Source: Cyathus striatus (taxonomy: Eukaryota > Basidiomycota > Agaricomycetes > Agaricales > Nidulariaceae). From it: 64,000 nt of DNA. Position 1 is the stretch's first letter. Each line of letters opens with the position of its first letter. Under the pieces are notes generated by a model. It made no database searches. It was not told where the DNA came from and saw only the letters and a list, made by a program, of their open reading frames with translations. The stretch lies in NCBI GenBank assembly GCA_025738555.1, contig JAOVFP010000007.1:2108001-2172000 (forward strand), given 5' to 3'. Positions 13,185 to 24,869 of this stretch are shown in pieces. Position numbers and translations under genes: made by a program.

Positions 13185-13571
13185 TTGAAACTCGATTTAC
13201 TAGGTATGAAGTGCGATCATTTCCCATGTACAATCCGATTGGCGCATATTTGCATCTGTATACCTCAGATGATGGCACTTAGTGTTGAAGTAAGAAAGAT
13301 ATGGTGTTTGAAAAAAGACTAACTATTAATTTTGACATTTGAAACTTGATTTAATAGGTATGAAGCGCGACCATTTCCCGTGTACAATCCGATCAGCACA
13401 TATTTGCATCTGTATGCCTCTGATATTGGCACTTAGTGTCGAAGTAAGAAACAGAAAACAGGTACCATATCATCCTGCACAAATTGTGCCTTATACTTGC
13501 CTTGGTTTTTTCCACTGCCAAAAAATACCTCTCACCTTTACTCCGTCTGTTCACCTCTTACCCATTCCTCC
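13185..13571. promoter_or_regulatory. Divergent intergenic region with a 155-bp direct duplication
   Basis: This sits between the minus-strand KDZ transposase and plus-strand gene C. Two copies of one block, about 13,172-13,325 and 13,327-13,480, share TTTGACA(C/T)TTGAAACT, AGGTATGAAG(T/C)GCGA, CATTTCCC.TGTACAATCCGAT, CATATTTGCATCTGTAT and TGGCACTTAGTGT. It is inferred to be a shared bidirectional promoter with duplicated binding sites; no TATA position is certain. Confidence 0.5.
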
Positions 13572-15216
13572 ATGAAATCAAAGGGCCAGAAAGCGAATTC
13601 CAGCAGAAAAAAGTCCACCAGATCCCAGAAGGAAACCATGACAAGACTCCCCAAGAACAATAGCACACCACAAAAATGTATGAAATGTCCTGGCCAGCCA
13701 CTTCGCGTCCAGTGCCCTCATATGAAAGCCGGACAACTTTATCTCGCAGTGCATCTTAGAGCTTTAGTATTTACTCATTTCTTATGTTGTTAAAGTCCCA
13801 GGATATGGACATCTCGTCCGTTGTCACTGAACCTGATGGAGACAAGAATGCAACCGTAAATCACTTTTTGTTATTACTTTGCGTGATGTACTGATGTAAT
13901 CTTAGAGCCCACCTGAACCTATTCCTACCACTCGCAGTCAGAGGCGATGTAACGTATGCACTGACTGGCCACTTCGCAGCCAGTGCCCCCATACGAAGGC
14001 TGGACAGAATTATCTCTCAGTGTGTCTTAGAGCTTTAGTATTTGCTCATCTTTTTATGCAGTTAAAGTCCCTAGATTTGGGCACCTCTCCTGGTGTCGCT
14101 GAACCTGGCGGATATGAGAATGTACCAACCATAATTCGTGTTTTGTTTATTATCTTGCTTGACTTACTAATACTTATTAGAGCGCACATGCCCCCAATTT
14201 GCCAGCAGGTGATAAGGACGCACAGTCACTTAGCTCCGATCCTGCCACTACTGATGAGTCTGTGACTGTATTAACTGTAAATCATGTTTCGGTTATTATT
14301 TTGTGCACGATGTTCTGATATATCTCTTAGAGCCCACCTGGACTTATTGACAATCGTTTCATTGACCCTGTTCTTCTTGCCATGGACCCTTCAGAGTCCT
14401 CACCAACTTATCTTGCCACAGATTCTGTTATTACTTCGTGCGTGATGTACTGATATATCTCTTAGAACACACATGGACTTATTGACAATAGTTTTATTGA
14501 CCCTGTTCTTACCATGAACCCTTCAGAGTCACCACCAGCGCTTCTGGCAGGTACAAATAAGAACAGCTACGATCCAAGGTTGGTTAACTTCCTTGAGCGT
14601 TGAAAACCTGTAACCATGGAAGAGAACAAGAAACATTTTGGAACTGTGGAAGGTGTTCAGCAGGGTAGCTTGAACTACAGTGCATAATAGATCTAATGTT
14701 TAACTTTGATATAGTTTTTCATACCACCTTCAGAGATAGTCCGGACAAAGAAATTGGAACCGGAGATACTGGACCGTGCTAGTGCAAGTCGGCGTTTCAA
14801 CAGAGACATCAGGCCCATCATCACTAAGGTACACAATTGTCCTACCAGTTATATGAATATTCATTTAATATCATGAATAGATGGAGAGGTTGTCATTATC
14901 AACAGGGGCTTGGGTTCTTGTCCTCGCCCGTCACACTGGTGAGTCAAGTGGAGCCATTCACTTCATATCAAAGACATTGCACGATGAAGCCAATAGCGAA
15001 TGTGTTGACTTGGCAAAATTCTTCACGAAGCTAACATCAAAGCTGAAACAAGCTAGGGTTGCAAACAGCCATTCTTTGATAAAGGAGCTTGAAGCGCGGA
15101 TGCGAGAGCTCAATGAGAAAAATAAGGAGCTCGAGAGAAAAGAAAAAGAAATTGAAGAGCAGAGAACACAGCTATTGCAAATGACTGGGCTACTTGGTGG
15201 TGCAGTTGCAGATTAG
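13572..15216 (+). CDS. Gene C: zinc-knuckle repeats and C-terminal coiled coil, unknown function
   Basis: The start ATG at 13,572 opens a lysine-rich N-terminus (MKSKGQKANSSRKK). Two short clusters, CMKCPGQPLRVQCPH and CNVCTDWPLRSQCPH (C-x2-C-x8-C-x-H), sit on tandemly duplicated exon-intron units of about 285 bp (13,690-14,260). Introns repeat the text CTTAGAGCTTTAGTATTT and GTGATGTACTGATATATCTCTTAG. A later exon ending at 14,828 (RASASRRFNRDIRPIITK) splices at 14,829-14,880 to the last exon, which opens with MERLSLSTGAWVLVLARHTG. That exon contains a strong heptad coiled coil (ELEARMRELNEKNKELERKE) and stops at 15,216. The middle model near 14,600 contains a TGA, so one exon boundary is uncertain or the copy is damaged. 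I do not recognise the family. It may bind nucleic acid through the CCCH-like knuckles. Confidence 0.5.
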
Positions 15217-15429
15217 ATAGTTCTGCTTACTAGTGTTTCTTCAATGATAGCACTAATAAATTAGAGATCTCGTGAATTGTGCCGTTTGTGGATGAATATG
15301 CTAAGAAAAAGGAGTAGACACTAAATATTATGAGGTATTCGCTGATTTTGTACTGCTTGAGCTTGAAGTCAATGTCAAGATTTACATGCAATGCACAGAG
15401 ACGAACACAGAGAGATCTACAAGTAACTT

Positions 15430-15771
15430 TGAAAAGATACCATGAAACTATTGAATACAGATTATTAATTCTAGAAAGCCAGATACTATAACATTGAGTG
15501 CAATTGGTTTCCATTAAAATACATTATGCGCCCTGCTCAAATACTTGTATTGCCATACCTTGCTCAGTAGTTACTGTATGAGCATGAACTCGTTTTAATA
15601 ACTCTCTGGGCTACATTCCTACTGTACCGTGAAATTTATAGATTATTAATTCCAGGGAGCCAGATACTATGACGTTGAATGCAGTTGTGTTCCATCAAAA
15701 TACATTATGCGCCCTGCTCAAATAATTGTATTGCCATACCTTGCTCAGTAGTTACTGTATGAGCATGAACT
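15430..15771. repeat. Tandem array of about 180-bp units, left part
   Basis: Units carry GATTATTAATTCCAG, AGCCAGATACTAT, CATTATGCGCCCTGCTCAAA, TATTGCCATACCTTGCTCAG and GAGCATGAACTCGTTTTAA. Element A is inserted in the last unit, and the array resumes at 24,074. The undisturbed junction GAACTCGTTTTAATAACTC at 15,588-15,606 represents the empty target site. Confidence 0.85.
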
Positions 15772-15799
15772 TGTTTTAACAGTACTTTACACTCCCCCC

Positions 15800-16185
15800 C
15801 CCCTTCACCATGAATTCACATGAATTTCACATGAATGGCAGAAATTCACATGAACTTCACATGAATATCACCAATTTAGAGTATATTTCTCATGAAATTC
15901 ACATGAAATTACATGACTTTCACATGATTTTCACCTTCACATACAATATTCCAAAACCACCAAATTTAAGTGAAAAGTAGGTGAAGGTGAGGTGAAAGTT
16001 AGGTGAAATTTCACATTGAATATTAGGTGTAATTCACGTGAATTTCACATGAGATTCACATGAATATTATATGAATTATAGGCCATTTAGTACTGATAGA
16101 GATAAGTGTAATTCATGTGAATTTCATGTGAATATTAGATGAATTATAGGCCATTTAGTACTGATAAAGATAAGTGCAATTAACA
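15800..16185. repeat. Left subterminal palindrome array of element A
   Basis: Roughly 20 copies of TTCACATGAA, or its complement-like TTCATGTGAA, lie between 15,810 and 16,150. A matching array occurs at 23,765-24,045. They are candidate transposase or partner-protein binding sites. Confidence 0.8.
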
Positions 16186-16361
16186 TATTTTTTGCATGAC
16201 TTTCATGTAAATTATACATATTTATTAGGGGAATTGTATGTCTTCTGATACCTATTTTGAATAAAAATGAAGTTCATTTAAGATATGTGATAAATTATAG
16301 TGAAACAGAACTAATTATTTAAAGCTTTATACAAAAGAGTCTACAACTTACAATTTATAGT

Positions 16362-18523
16362 CTACATATACCCTTCCTCATCATCAAATAAATCACTACT
16401 CAACCTTACCATTCTTTTTTGTTGCTTTTTCAATACATGCTGTGTGTGAAAAAACAACATTGCATGCATAAACCAGTTGAAATTTGATACAGTCATTCTT
16501 TTGAGTATTGATTCAAATCCACCAAGCCAAGCATTGAGTTGTTCACAAGCCTTTCATAATATTAATATTAAATAAAATTTAAAGTATATAAACTCACCTG
16601 TGTATTAAAAGCTCTTTTGAAATATGGATTTCCATTACGATCATGATCAATTATTACAAGATTGGGAGCAGAACCATCATTAGGTGCAGGATTGCAGTAT
16701 GTGCGGCACAGATCATCATCTGCTTTATGGTTTGTATAGTGATAACTGTCAACAACAAATCGACTTGTATCAAGCCATATATGATAAATCGCATTGTTGA
16801 CAACATAACGAAGAACAAGACATGCTTTATCAATGCATATATATGCTGGTCGTAATTCAGGATCAGGAAAAACCATATTTAAAAATTCTAAAATCTGTCT
16901 TGAGGATTCAGACTTAACAAATTTTTTCCATGCAATAACAACACCACATGGAGCACAAATTGTCTCTACACAGTAATAACGGTTTGGAGAAAAGTATGTT
17001 TTACGAGTGTTAGAATCATCACTATTTTGTTCTTCATCATGTGGTTGATGAGTGCGATTTATTCTAGGTAGCCAAGACAAATTCTCATTGCGATGTTGTA
17101 ATGCTCGTCTTAGTCCAGAAAGACCTGCTGAGCTATAATTTAAATGGTGTTTATTCCATATTTCTTGATGAATTTCACATGCTTCAGTACTATGAACTTT
17201 CTGTCTGGTACAATCCTTCACACGGCACTTTGCTCCATATTGAATATTATGATGTCCACAGAATACACCACCACGGTGATTAGATACATTAGCAGAACAA
17301 CCTTCCATTGCACAGTGAACTGGTCCCATTACAACACCATCAATAACAATCATTTTTACTGGAGAAGCCATTTCAGATGATACATTATTGTTTATATTCT
17401 CCATAGTATCTGCAGTTGCTTTATATGGTTGAGTACATTCCACACAACTGTGGTTTGAAGCCAGATTTATTTTTCCACTCTCTCCAAGATATTCATATGC
17501 TTTGATAGTAATATCTTTAGTGGATAGACCATCTTGAACTACAAATTGCTTATCAGATGCTGTGCTCACAGTACGAATTGATTCTTCAATAAATCCATCC
17601 CAAACTTGTCGGCGACTTAATTCTTTATTATCACCATAGCTATTTGTCCAGAACTCTGCATAGGCTGCAGTAGATGCATGAAAGCTATATGTGGCATTCA
17701 TAATTGCCTTTGAGAATACACGATCTACCCATAGATGTGTTCCAATTTTAATATAACGTGCATCATTCAAGTATTCTGTCTGAGGCTCTTGACCAATAAT
17801 ATTAATATGTTTATGATCTGCATAATAAATTGTATTACATCCTGAACAATGACCAGTTAATATATGTGCATTGTAATACAATTTTGTTCCTTCAATTAAA
17901 GTAACTTTGGGAATATCAGAATATTTTGAATTTTGCCTTAATGAATGACCGTCACAAGATTCTGTAACACACCGCATAGATGTGGGGGATATAAGACATA
18001 CAGGAGTAATTTTTTTCTCTGAGATAGGCCCAAGCTCCTGGGTAAAGTAACCATCATCATTATAAGGATGCAGTCCCAAAAACTTTGCAAATTTATCCAG
18101 CTTAATTGCAATTTCTGAAATTACTTCATCATCATCAACTATAGTTGGAATCTGATTTTCTGAAAATAAATGCTTTGTTTTATCACCAAGAACAGTGTGA
18201 ACAGTAGTTGCCAAGACATTCATCCAACTTGAAATGGGAGTTCTTCTTCTATCATTTCCTTCACGATACTGCTGCCTTGCATGCAAATTTAGCAATTCAA
18301 CATTTTTTGTTAATGTAAACATCAAAAATAAAACTGTTGATAGGCTTATTTTTGAACCAAATGTTTCTTGAATGAATGAACTAAATTTTGCAAACTTAAG
18401 CATAGGAAATTCTTGTTCAGATCCTATACCATAAGTCATAGGTAAATATACAAGTGCAAGCAGCCAATAATGTCGAACAAGTATTTCATAGAAGAGTCCA
18501 AGTAGCCATACACAGATATACAA
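16362..18523 (-). CDS. KDZ transposase with CxC5 and CxC6 cysteine clusters (element A)
   Basis: Two exons (18523-16598 and 16550-16362; intron GTGAGT...GAAAG) give about 704 residues. The N-terminal half carries a cysteine cluster of the CxC5 type associated with KDZ transposases (CVTESCDGHSLR...HCSGCNTIYYADH, about 185-245). The first catalytic Asp is in MIVIDGVVMGP (about residue 394). Directly after it comes the CxC6-type cluster (HCAMEGC..NHRGGVFCGHH..KCRVKDC..ACEIHQEIW). The second Asp is in ICIDKACLV (about 565), followed by SYHYTNH, and the Glu is in ACEQLN (645, just after the splice). This gives a D-D-E set with CxC6 inserted inside the RNase-H-like fold. The 651-residue open frame reads through into the intron; the homologous exon in B supports the splice. 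It is presumed to cut and join the CTTTACACTCCCC ends. Confidence 0.9.
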
Positions 18524-18584
18524 GAAACTAAAAGTACATTTGATACAGATTTAAAGGGAAAATTCCTATCTTTCAAAAATTTAC

Positions 18585-20679
18585 TTACTTCTTCTTTAAA
18601 CCAGATCCTTTCTTAGTCTTCCCCCCCTCTGCCTTCTGCTTCCCCTTTCCAGCACTGATATTTTTCTTTCTCATAATCCAATGTTCCAAGTCCACTCGAG
18701 TAAAACCTGCTGTCTTCTCCAAGCCCCATAACTCATGGGTTGTCTTAGCATCAGGAAGGGTTGTGCTGCTCAGCCACTCTTCCATGTCTGAGTAGCTAGA
18801 TATAACTTTAAGGACTTTATCCCAGTGATGCCAAGAGGTTCCAGCTGCTCCAAACATCTTATGCAAGTCCTTAGTAATTGGTTTGTCCATATCAGCAGGC
18901 CACATCTGTGGGCTTGTTTCTACCAAATTCTTGACTCGTTGTACCTCTTGGTAGATCTTCCAGGCTATCTGAATGGACCAATTCTTATGTCCAAGAAGAG
19001 ACTTGTCCACCTTATAAATAGAGATAATGAGCTCTTGCTTCTTAGTAAGTCCTTCAAAGACATCAGGATTGTCCTCAGTAATAACAGATCCAGATCCAGA
19101 GACATTGTCACTGCTTTTAGATGTTGTTGATGATCCAAAGGTACTGCCTACACTTCTTGCTAAGTGGAAATTCACATCCTTTACAGAGATCTAAGCAATC
19201 ATAAGAAATTTGGCATAAATATAAGTAAAATCACATTACAGCAGCCAGATATAGTGCCATATCATTCATCCTTGAAGTCCACTTAACAGTATCGGTGCTT
19301 TCAATATCATTGAAACATCCAAAGATAATCCAGATTCCACGTTCAGTGTCAAAATACATAATAAGCCTATTTTGAGCTATATAATATTAGTCAACAAGTA
19401 ACTTTAAGTCAAGTTAATCTTACACTTAATAATAGGCATTCGTTTTGCAACTGAGTCCAATACTGCTTTAAGGCAAGAGTTTACCACAGCTGGTACAGCT
19501 TGGGGTGGTACTTCAGCATTCAATAAAGTTGGGTTGAAAGAGGGAGATTCATCAGAGAGTGTGATGTAAACAAATCCCTTATGGTCTACAATCATGGATG
19601 AACTTTCATCCATGTTATCGGCAAATGTAAAGTTATTTCCTTGAGCTCGTCCTCGAAGTATGCCTCCTATAAATTTTTATCAGCAATTCTATTACTGAGA
19701 CAAAAGTAAGTGCAAATACCAGTAGTCCTGGATGCACCTTTCAATTCTTCCTTTGTAGGTATGGGTTCAGAGGCTAATGCAGAGTCTACAAGCATTTTAG
19801 AAAAGGTACAAATAAATATATAACACATACCAATATCCATTGCCTCCACAACAGCCACATTGTCCTCATTCCCTTTCTCTACCTCTTCCCCTTCCTCTCC
19901 TTCATCATCATCATCATTATCAACATCAACATTATCACTACCATCTTTATCTTCATCTTCCTCATTGCTATCCTGACTTACATTCTCAGTTCCACTGCCA
20001 TGTTCAGCCTCCAAGTTATTGTCCTCAGATTCACTTGATTCACTTGGAGTTGTAGCCAAGACTTCAGAAGTACTAGTAATCTCAGAAGCTCTGGTAATCT
20101 CAGAAATCCTGGTAGTCTCAGAAGCACCAATAGTCTCAGAAGCACCAATAGTCTCAGAAGCTTCAGTAGTCCCAGAGGCACCAGCAGTCTTGAGCTGTAC
20201 AGGTGGTGCAATGGAAATAGCCATTTCCTGAAGTTTCTTCATAGCACTAGAATTATTGCATTAGAAAGAACTTAGTGCAATAAAATAGATACTTACGCCT
20301 TGGATTTATCTTTATTAGCTGCATCACTTGCAGCTTTGTCTTCCTTATCTTTGTCACCAGCAGTTTTACTTAAAATGAAGTCAGGCATTGAACTTTGAAA
20401 ATCAATTACAACAATTAATACATACCGCCCACCTCTTCCCCTCTTTTTCCCACCTCTTCCCTTTCCACCATCTCCCTTTCCCTGCTTTGCACTGTTATCT
20501 GCTGCTTCTTCATCAGCTGTAATAGCAGGTTTCTTGGTAGCTGGCTCAGCTGTGGTATCTACAGTAGATTGTGTACGTTTGAGGCCTCTAGAGACAGGGG
20601 GCTCAGTGCGAACCAAGCCACTGCGAGAAGTTGGTGGTGAGACTGGAGCATTGGTTTTTTTGCTGTTTCGAGATGGCAT
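18585..20679 (-). CDS. Element A partner protein (conserved with B, unknown function)
   Basis: The start at 20,679 (MPSRNSKKTNAPV) is followed by a basic, low-complexity N-terminus with the bipartite-like run GKGRGGKKRGRGGR. Then come short exons (20,352-20,298; 20,246-19,832), repeats of S-E-T/I-x-x-A, and an acidic run (EEDEDKDG...DDDDEGEEGEE). A folded central part follows (GGILRGRAQGNNFTFADN, QNRLIMYFDTERGIWIIFG), and a final exon 19,175-18,585 ends in GSGLKKK. Introns are short and GT-AG. The protein at 43,162-45,428 in element B matches in exon order, in GILRG, in the hydrophobic core and in a lysine-rich tail. The gene ends about 60 bp upstream of the transposase start on the same strand. 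A chromatin-associated or end-binding accessory of the transposase is plausible, but nothing in the sequence proves it. Confidence 0.75.
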
Positions 20680-23620
20680 TTTGGATGTTGAAAATACAGT
20701 TGTTAATGGTTGAACAAAGCAAGAGTTGAACAAAGTTGAAATAAGAGATGGTGGTTGAGAGTTAAGTGAGGGGCGACACAATGAATAGTCCTTCAACAGC
20801 CCATGCCCCATGTGTGCACACATGTCACATCTTCTGATCTTGTTTAAAATTATCTTGACATGCACTCATCACACAAGAACCAATTCTATTGGTGGATCTA
20901 TACTAAATTTAACTATAAATACACTAATCTTACACACGAAACGCCACTGGGCAAGCTAGCCATGACCATATGACCAAGTGTGCGACAAGGGAGAGGTGAG
21001 GGACAGGGGAGAGGGGGTCATAGGGCTCGAAACGGGACTCAAATATGGCTACCAGAATGTCACAGCCATGATGACATAGCCAAGCGTGATGATGGGGAGG
21101 GGCGAGGGAGGGGGGGAAAAAGGGGACCATCAACCACCTTAACACCTCTCATTCCCATGCTATATCAAGTCATGAATAAATATAGAATGTGAAGACATAC
21201 CGAGGCAGTTCATGCACTGCATTTTGGTGTTGACAGGGGAGATGATGGGGTGTTAAGGGTGGTGGCTGTTGGGTTGGGGGTGGAATAGAAGCCAGCATCG
21301 TTGCTGGCCATTCAAGCTGTTAGGGTGAGTGGAATGGGGGGATGGGAGGGGGGATACATACACATGTTCCACATGTTCTATGGTTGGAACAAATACAATG
21401 GCGATAGGCCTACATGTATTGTCAGCAAAATGAGAAAAATAAAAATAAAGATTGGTTTCACCTCGTAAACCGATGCCCAACTGGTATCTGCGAACCCCCC
21501 AACATGTACACGCGTGCCCTATCATCCTCGAACCTCAGACCCCTCTAGCATGGGGCACGTATGCCCAGCCACATCAATGCATGCATTGGAACGAGCAGTG
21601 ATGCCGTCGACGCACACACATAGGCGTACGTTGACGACGGGCCTATGCGTAGGGGGGTAGCCTAAGCATGTGGAGAGGAGTGTCGGTGTCGTGATGCAGG
21701 GGAGGCGGGAGGCTGGATGGCATGGTGTTGACGCCCCCCGCACGGTACACGTATCCTAACCGTCTTCGAAATACCCTACCACACAGTGGACGCATGCTCA
21801 GCGTCCTAAAATCCCCCCTAGCACATACACGCACAGACTTAGCGTCCCCGAATCCCCCCCTCTCCAGCACGTACACACATGACCCATTGATAAGTCGGTT
21901 CGGGGGAAGGGGGTGGTAATGGAGGCAGAGGCAGCGGTGGTGGTTGAGGGGACCACGGATCAATAAGCCGGTTTGGGTGACGGGGGTGGTAACAGAGGCA
22001 GAGGCGGCAGTGGTGGTTGAGGGGACCACACGGTGGATGGACGTTAGGGCGGGTGGCCGACACCACGAGTGGGAGGGTGAAGGTGGGGAGGACGCAGAGA
22101 GACGATGATGGTGGATGGACACATTCCACGTTGACGGTACGACCCCCCGAGTCGGCACCGAGGTAACGTGGCATCAACGTTTCACGTTGACGCTGGGACT
22201 GAAAGGGGCGGATGTTGAGAGGGGGGTTGTTGTGGACCGATGTTGAGAGGGGGGTTCTTGTAGATTGTCGTTGAAGTGGGTGGTAGAATGCATTGCCACG
22301 CATGAAGCTTTTACAAAGGGTTAGCATGGGGAGGGGTAGGGGAAGGGAGGGAGACGTACCTGTGCCAATCAATCGTTTGGGTACAACTATCCTCCGGCCT
22401 GCTGAGTGTGTTCGAGTACTTTGAGCACCCTAACATAGTGTACGCACGCTCAGCGTCGTAAAATCCCCCTAGCACATACATGCACGGACTCAGCGTCCCC
22501 AAATCCCCCCCCTCCAGCATGTACATGCATGACCAACATCCCCGAATACGCTAGCACACACGCAACCACACGCCTAGCATTCCCAAGCCCCCCCCCCCCC
22601 AAGCACACGTACGCGCGCCTAGCCCAAGAAGCTAGAAGCTCCTGTGGGAGCAGAAGACACGATCGATGACAGGGCATCGATAAGTCAATACGGGGGACGA
22701 GAGCGGTACAGGAGGTAGAAGTGGCAGTGGTGGTTGATGACGCCAAGGGACAATGGTGGATGGCGGAATCGGAGTGGATAGGTCGAGTCGAGATGGCGTA
22801 CTAACGCGACATCAGTGACTTTCCACGGTGACGGTACGACCCTCCGAGTCGGCACTGAAAGGGGCAGGCGACGAGAGAGGGCCATGGTGGATTTACGTTG
22901 AGGCAGGTGGCGGACACCACGAGTAGCGACATGGAGGGGGGTGAAGGTGGGGAGGAGCTTTGCAAGTGGCGAATGGCGAATAAACACGCGAATGGGTAGC
23001 TCCCACTCACTACACCTAGTACATATTAGTATAATCATGACAACTAAAACGGAACGGACTCACGTCTTCGAATGCTGCACATCCAGCCCGTTACCCACAC
23101 ACTAACCCACCATCTCGATTCGACTCCAAACGTTCCGTTGCATGTTGATACGAGAGCGCATGTGGCATGATTTGAATGCGTGTAATCGATAACAATTTAT
23201 CTGGATGAGAAGAGTTAGCAGTGGGAATATAACTCATGCGACAAAACGGACTTACCCGATAGCGATAACCCAATGAACAGGTGGTGGGAAGAGGCGCCTC
23301 GACAACAGTAGAAGAGGAGAGGTAGCGAATGATCCTGAGAAATACCGAGTGAGATTTCATTGACTATCGATACTCCGTTGAAATAAACTTACCAAAAGAC
23401 ATAAAATATGTCACGGAGACATAACGTTCGAGAGGGAGAAGAGGAATTAGAAGCAGAGAAGCATGCGAGAGAGCTAGACGATGGTGGTGGTGGTGGAGCA
23501 TGACAATGGTGGGGGTTGCGTGGCAAGGCGAATGCGTGGGAAGCTATTCGACGTTGAGGGAAAATAGCTGTGGGCAGGGAGCGTGAGGTGGTTATATGGC
23601 ATATAGTACGTAGTGTAAAC
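20680..23620. other. GC-rich, G-skewed low-complexity tract of element A
   Basis: Rich in runs such as GGGGGAGG, GAGGCAGAGGCGG and CCCCCC on the plus strand, with imperfect repeats: CACGTTGACGGTACGACC at about 22,126 and 22,821; GGTTGAGGGGACCAC at about 21,938 and 22,014; AGCGTCCCCGAATCCCCCC and variants at 21,841-22,510. ORFs here run on both strands through the same text with proline, histidine or glycine bias and are not called. Element B has a comparable tract at 45.65-47.15 kb. Confidence 0.6.
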
Positions 23621-23623
23621 AAG

Positions 23624-23722
23624 GTCCCATGGCCTAGTGGTTAAATCGCTAAGGTTTGTGAAAAAGTCACGTGGTTTTGCCAGGAGCTTTGTTCGAACAC
23701 TGCTGTGAATGCTCTTTTTTTA
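23624..23722 (+). ncRNA. tRNA-like Pol III module in element A
   Basis: An A-box-like TGGCCTAGTGG (23,630-23,640) and a B-box-like GTTCGAACAC (23,691-23,700), about 60 bp apart, are followed by a T run at 23,714-23,720. The acceptor and T stems do not pair well, so it is not a functional tRNA gene. A similar module lies at the same relative place in element B (47,224-47,315). It could be a tRNA-derived SINE fragment fixed in the family, or an element-encoded Pol III transcript. Confidence 0.45.
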
Positions 23723-24073
23723 TATCATATACTATATATAGTAAGAGTAACGTTCTATTCGCACTTCATGTGAACCACACATGAATTTCACCTACCTCCA
23801 GAGTGAACGTGAATCTAGAATGTGAAAAGTTCACATGAATATTAGGTGAATCTTTCACCTGAAATTCATGTAATTCATCTGATTTATGTGAAGTTCATGT
23901 AAAATTCATGTGAAATTCACATGAAATAATTTGCAGTGTTCTCACCGAAAAATCGAAAAAATAATGGGCTAAAAGTTCACATAAATTTCATGTGATCTTC
24001 ACATGAACTTCACCTATTCACATGAACTTCACGTGAAATTCACGTGTAAGGGGGGGGGGAGCGTAAAGAGCTC

Positions 24074-24860
24074 TGTTTTAATAGCTCTCTGGACTACATA
24101 CATACTGTACCATAAAATTTATAGATTATTAATTCCAGTAAGCCAGATACTATAACGTTGAATGCAGTTGTGTTCCATCAAAATACATCATGCGCCCTGC
24201 TCAAATACTTGTATTGCCATACCTTGCTCAGTAGTTACTGTATGAACATGAACTCGTTTTAATAGCTCTCTGGACTATATGCATACTGTACCATGAAATT
24301 TGTAGATTATTAATTCCAGGAAGCCAGATACTATACTATCATGATCATCAGTATGCAAAGTGTCATAGATATGCAAACTCGCAATTTTCGACACATACCC
24401 TTCGCATACTTACCTCAAAAACTCTTGGGATTGAAAACAATATATCTCTTCTGCTCAAATCTGCAAAATACAAGACGAGTAACCTTGAAAAGATATCATG
24501 AAACAATTGAATACAGATTATTAATTCTAGAAAGCCAGATACTATAACGTTGAGTGCAATTGGGTTCAAAATACACCATGCGCCCTGCTCAAATACTCAT
24601 ATTGCCATACCTTGCTCAGTAGTTACTGTATGAACATGAACTCATTTTAATAGCTCTCTGGACTACATGCATACTGTACTGTAAAATTTATAGATTATTA
24701 ATTCCAGGAAGCTAGATACTATACTATCATGATCATCATTATGCAAAGTGTCATAGATATGCAAACTTGCATTTTTTGACACACACCCTTCGCAAACTTA
24801 CCTCAAAAACTCTCAGGATTGAAAACAATATATCTCTTCTGCTCAAGTCTGCAAAATACA
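24074..24860. repeat. Tandem array of about 180-200-bp units, right part
   Basis: Continuation of the array interrupted by element A. GATTATTAATTCCAG recurs at about 24,124, 24,306, 24,505 and 24,692. The third and fifth units include an extra segment (ATGATCATCA.TATGCAAAGTG). The short ORFs at 24,341-24,569 are within repeats. Confidence 0.8.
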
Positions 24861-24869
24861 AGAGGATAT

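Larger units (their letters stand above)
15780..24073. mobile_element. KDZ element A (8.3 kb, autonomous-looking)
   Basis: 8-bp duplications TGTTTTAA lie at 15772-15779 and 24074-24081, inside a tandem repeat whose other units show the empty site. The left end CAGTACTTTACACTCCCC and the reverse-complemented right end GAGCTCTTTACGCTCCCC are followed at both sides by arrays of TTCACATGAA / TTCATGTGAA. It encodes a complete-looking KDZ transposase (16,362-18,523) and a partner protein (18,585-20,679), both minus, then a GC-rich low-complexity tract and a tRNA-like module. No nonsense codon is seen in the two genes, unlike sister element B. It is likely the youngest and most capable mobile element in the window. 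Confidence 0.9.

Noticed and set aside
21643..22158. 171-residue minus ORF in element A
   Set aside because: Lies in GC-rich repeats with several overlapping ORFs of equal quality on both strands; no counterpart in element B.
23624..23722. Functional tRNA gene
   Set aside because: Box motifs are present but acceptor and T stems do not pair and the anticodon region cannot be placed.
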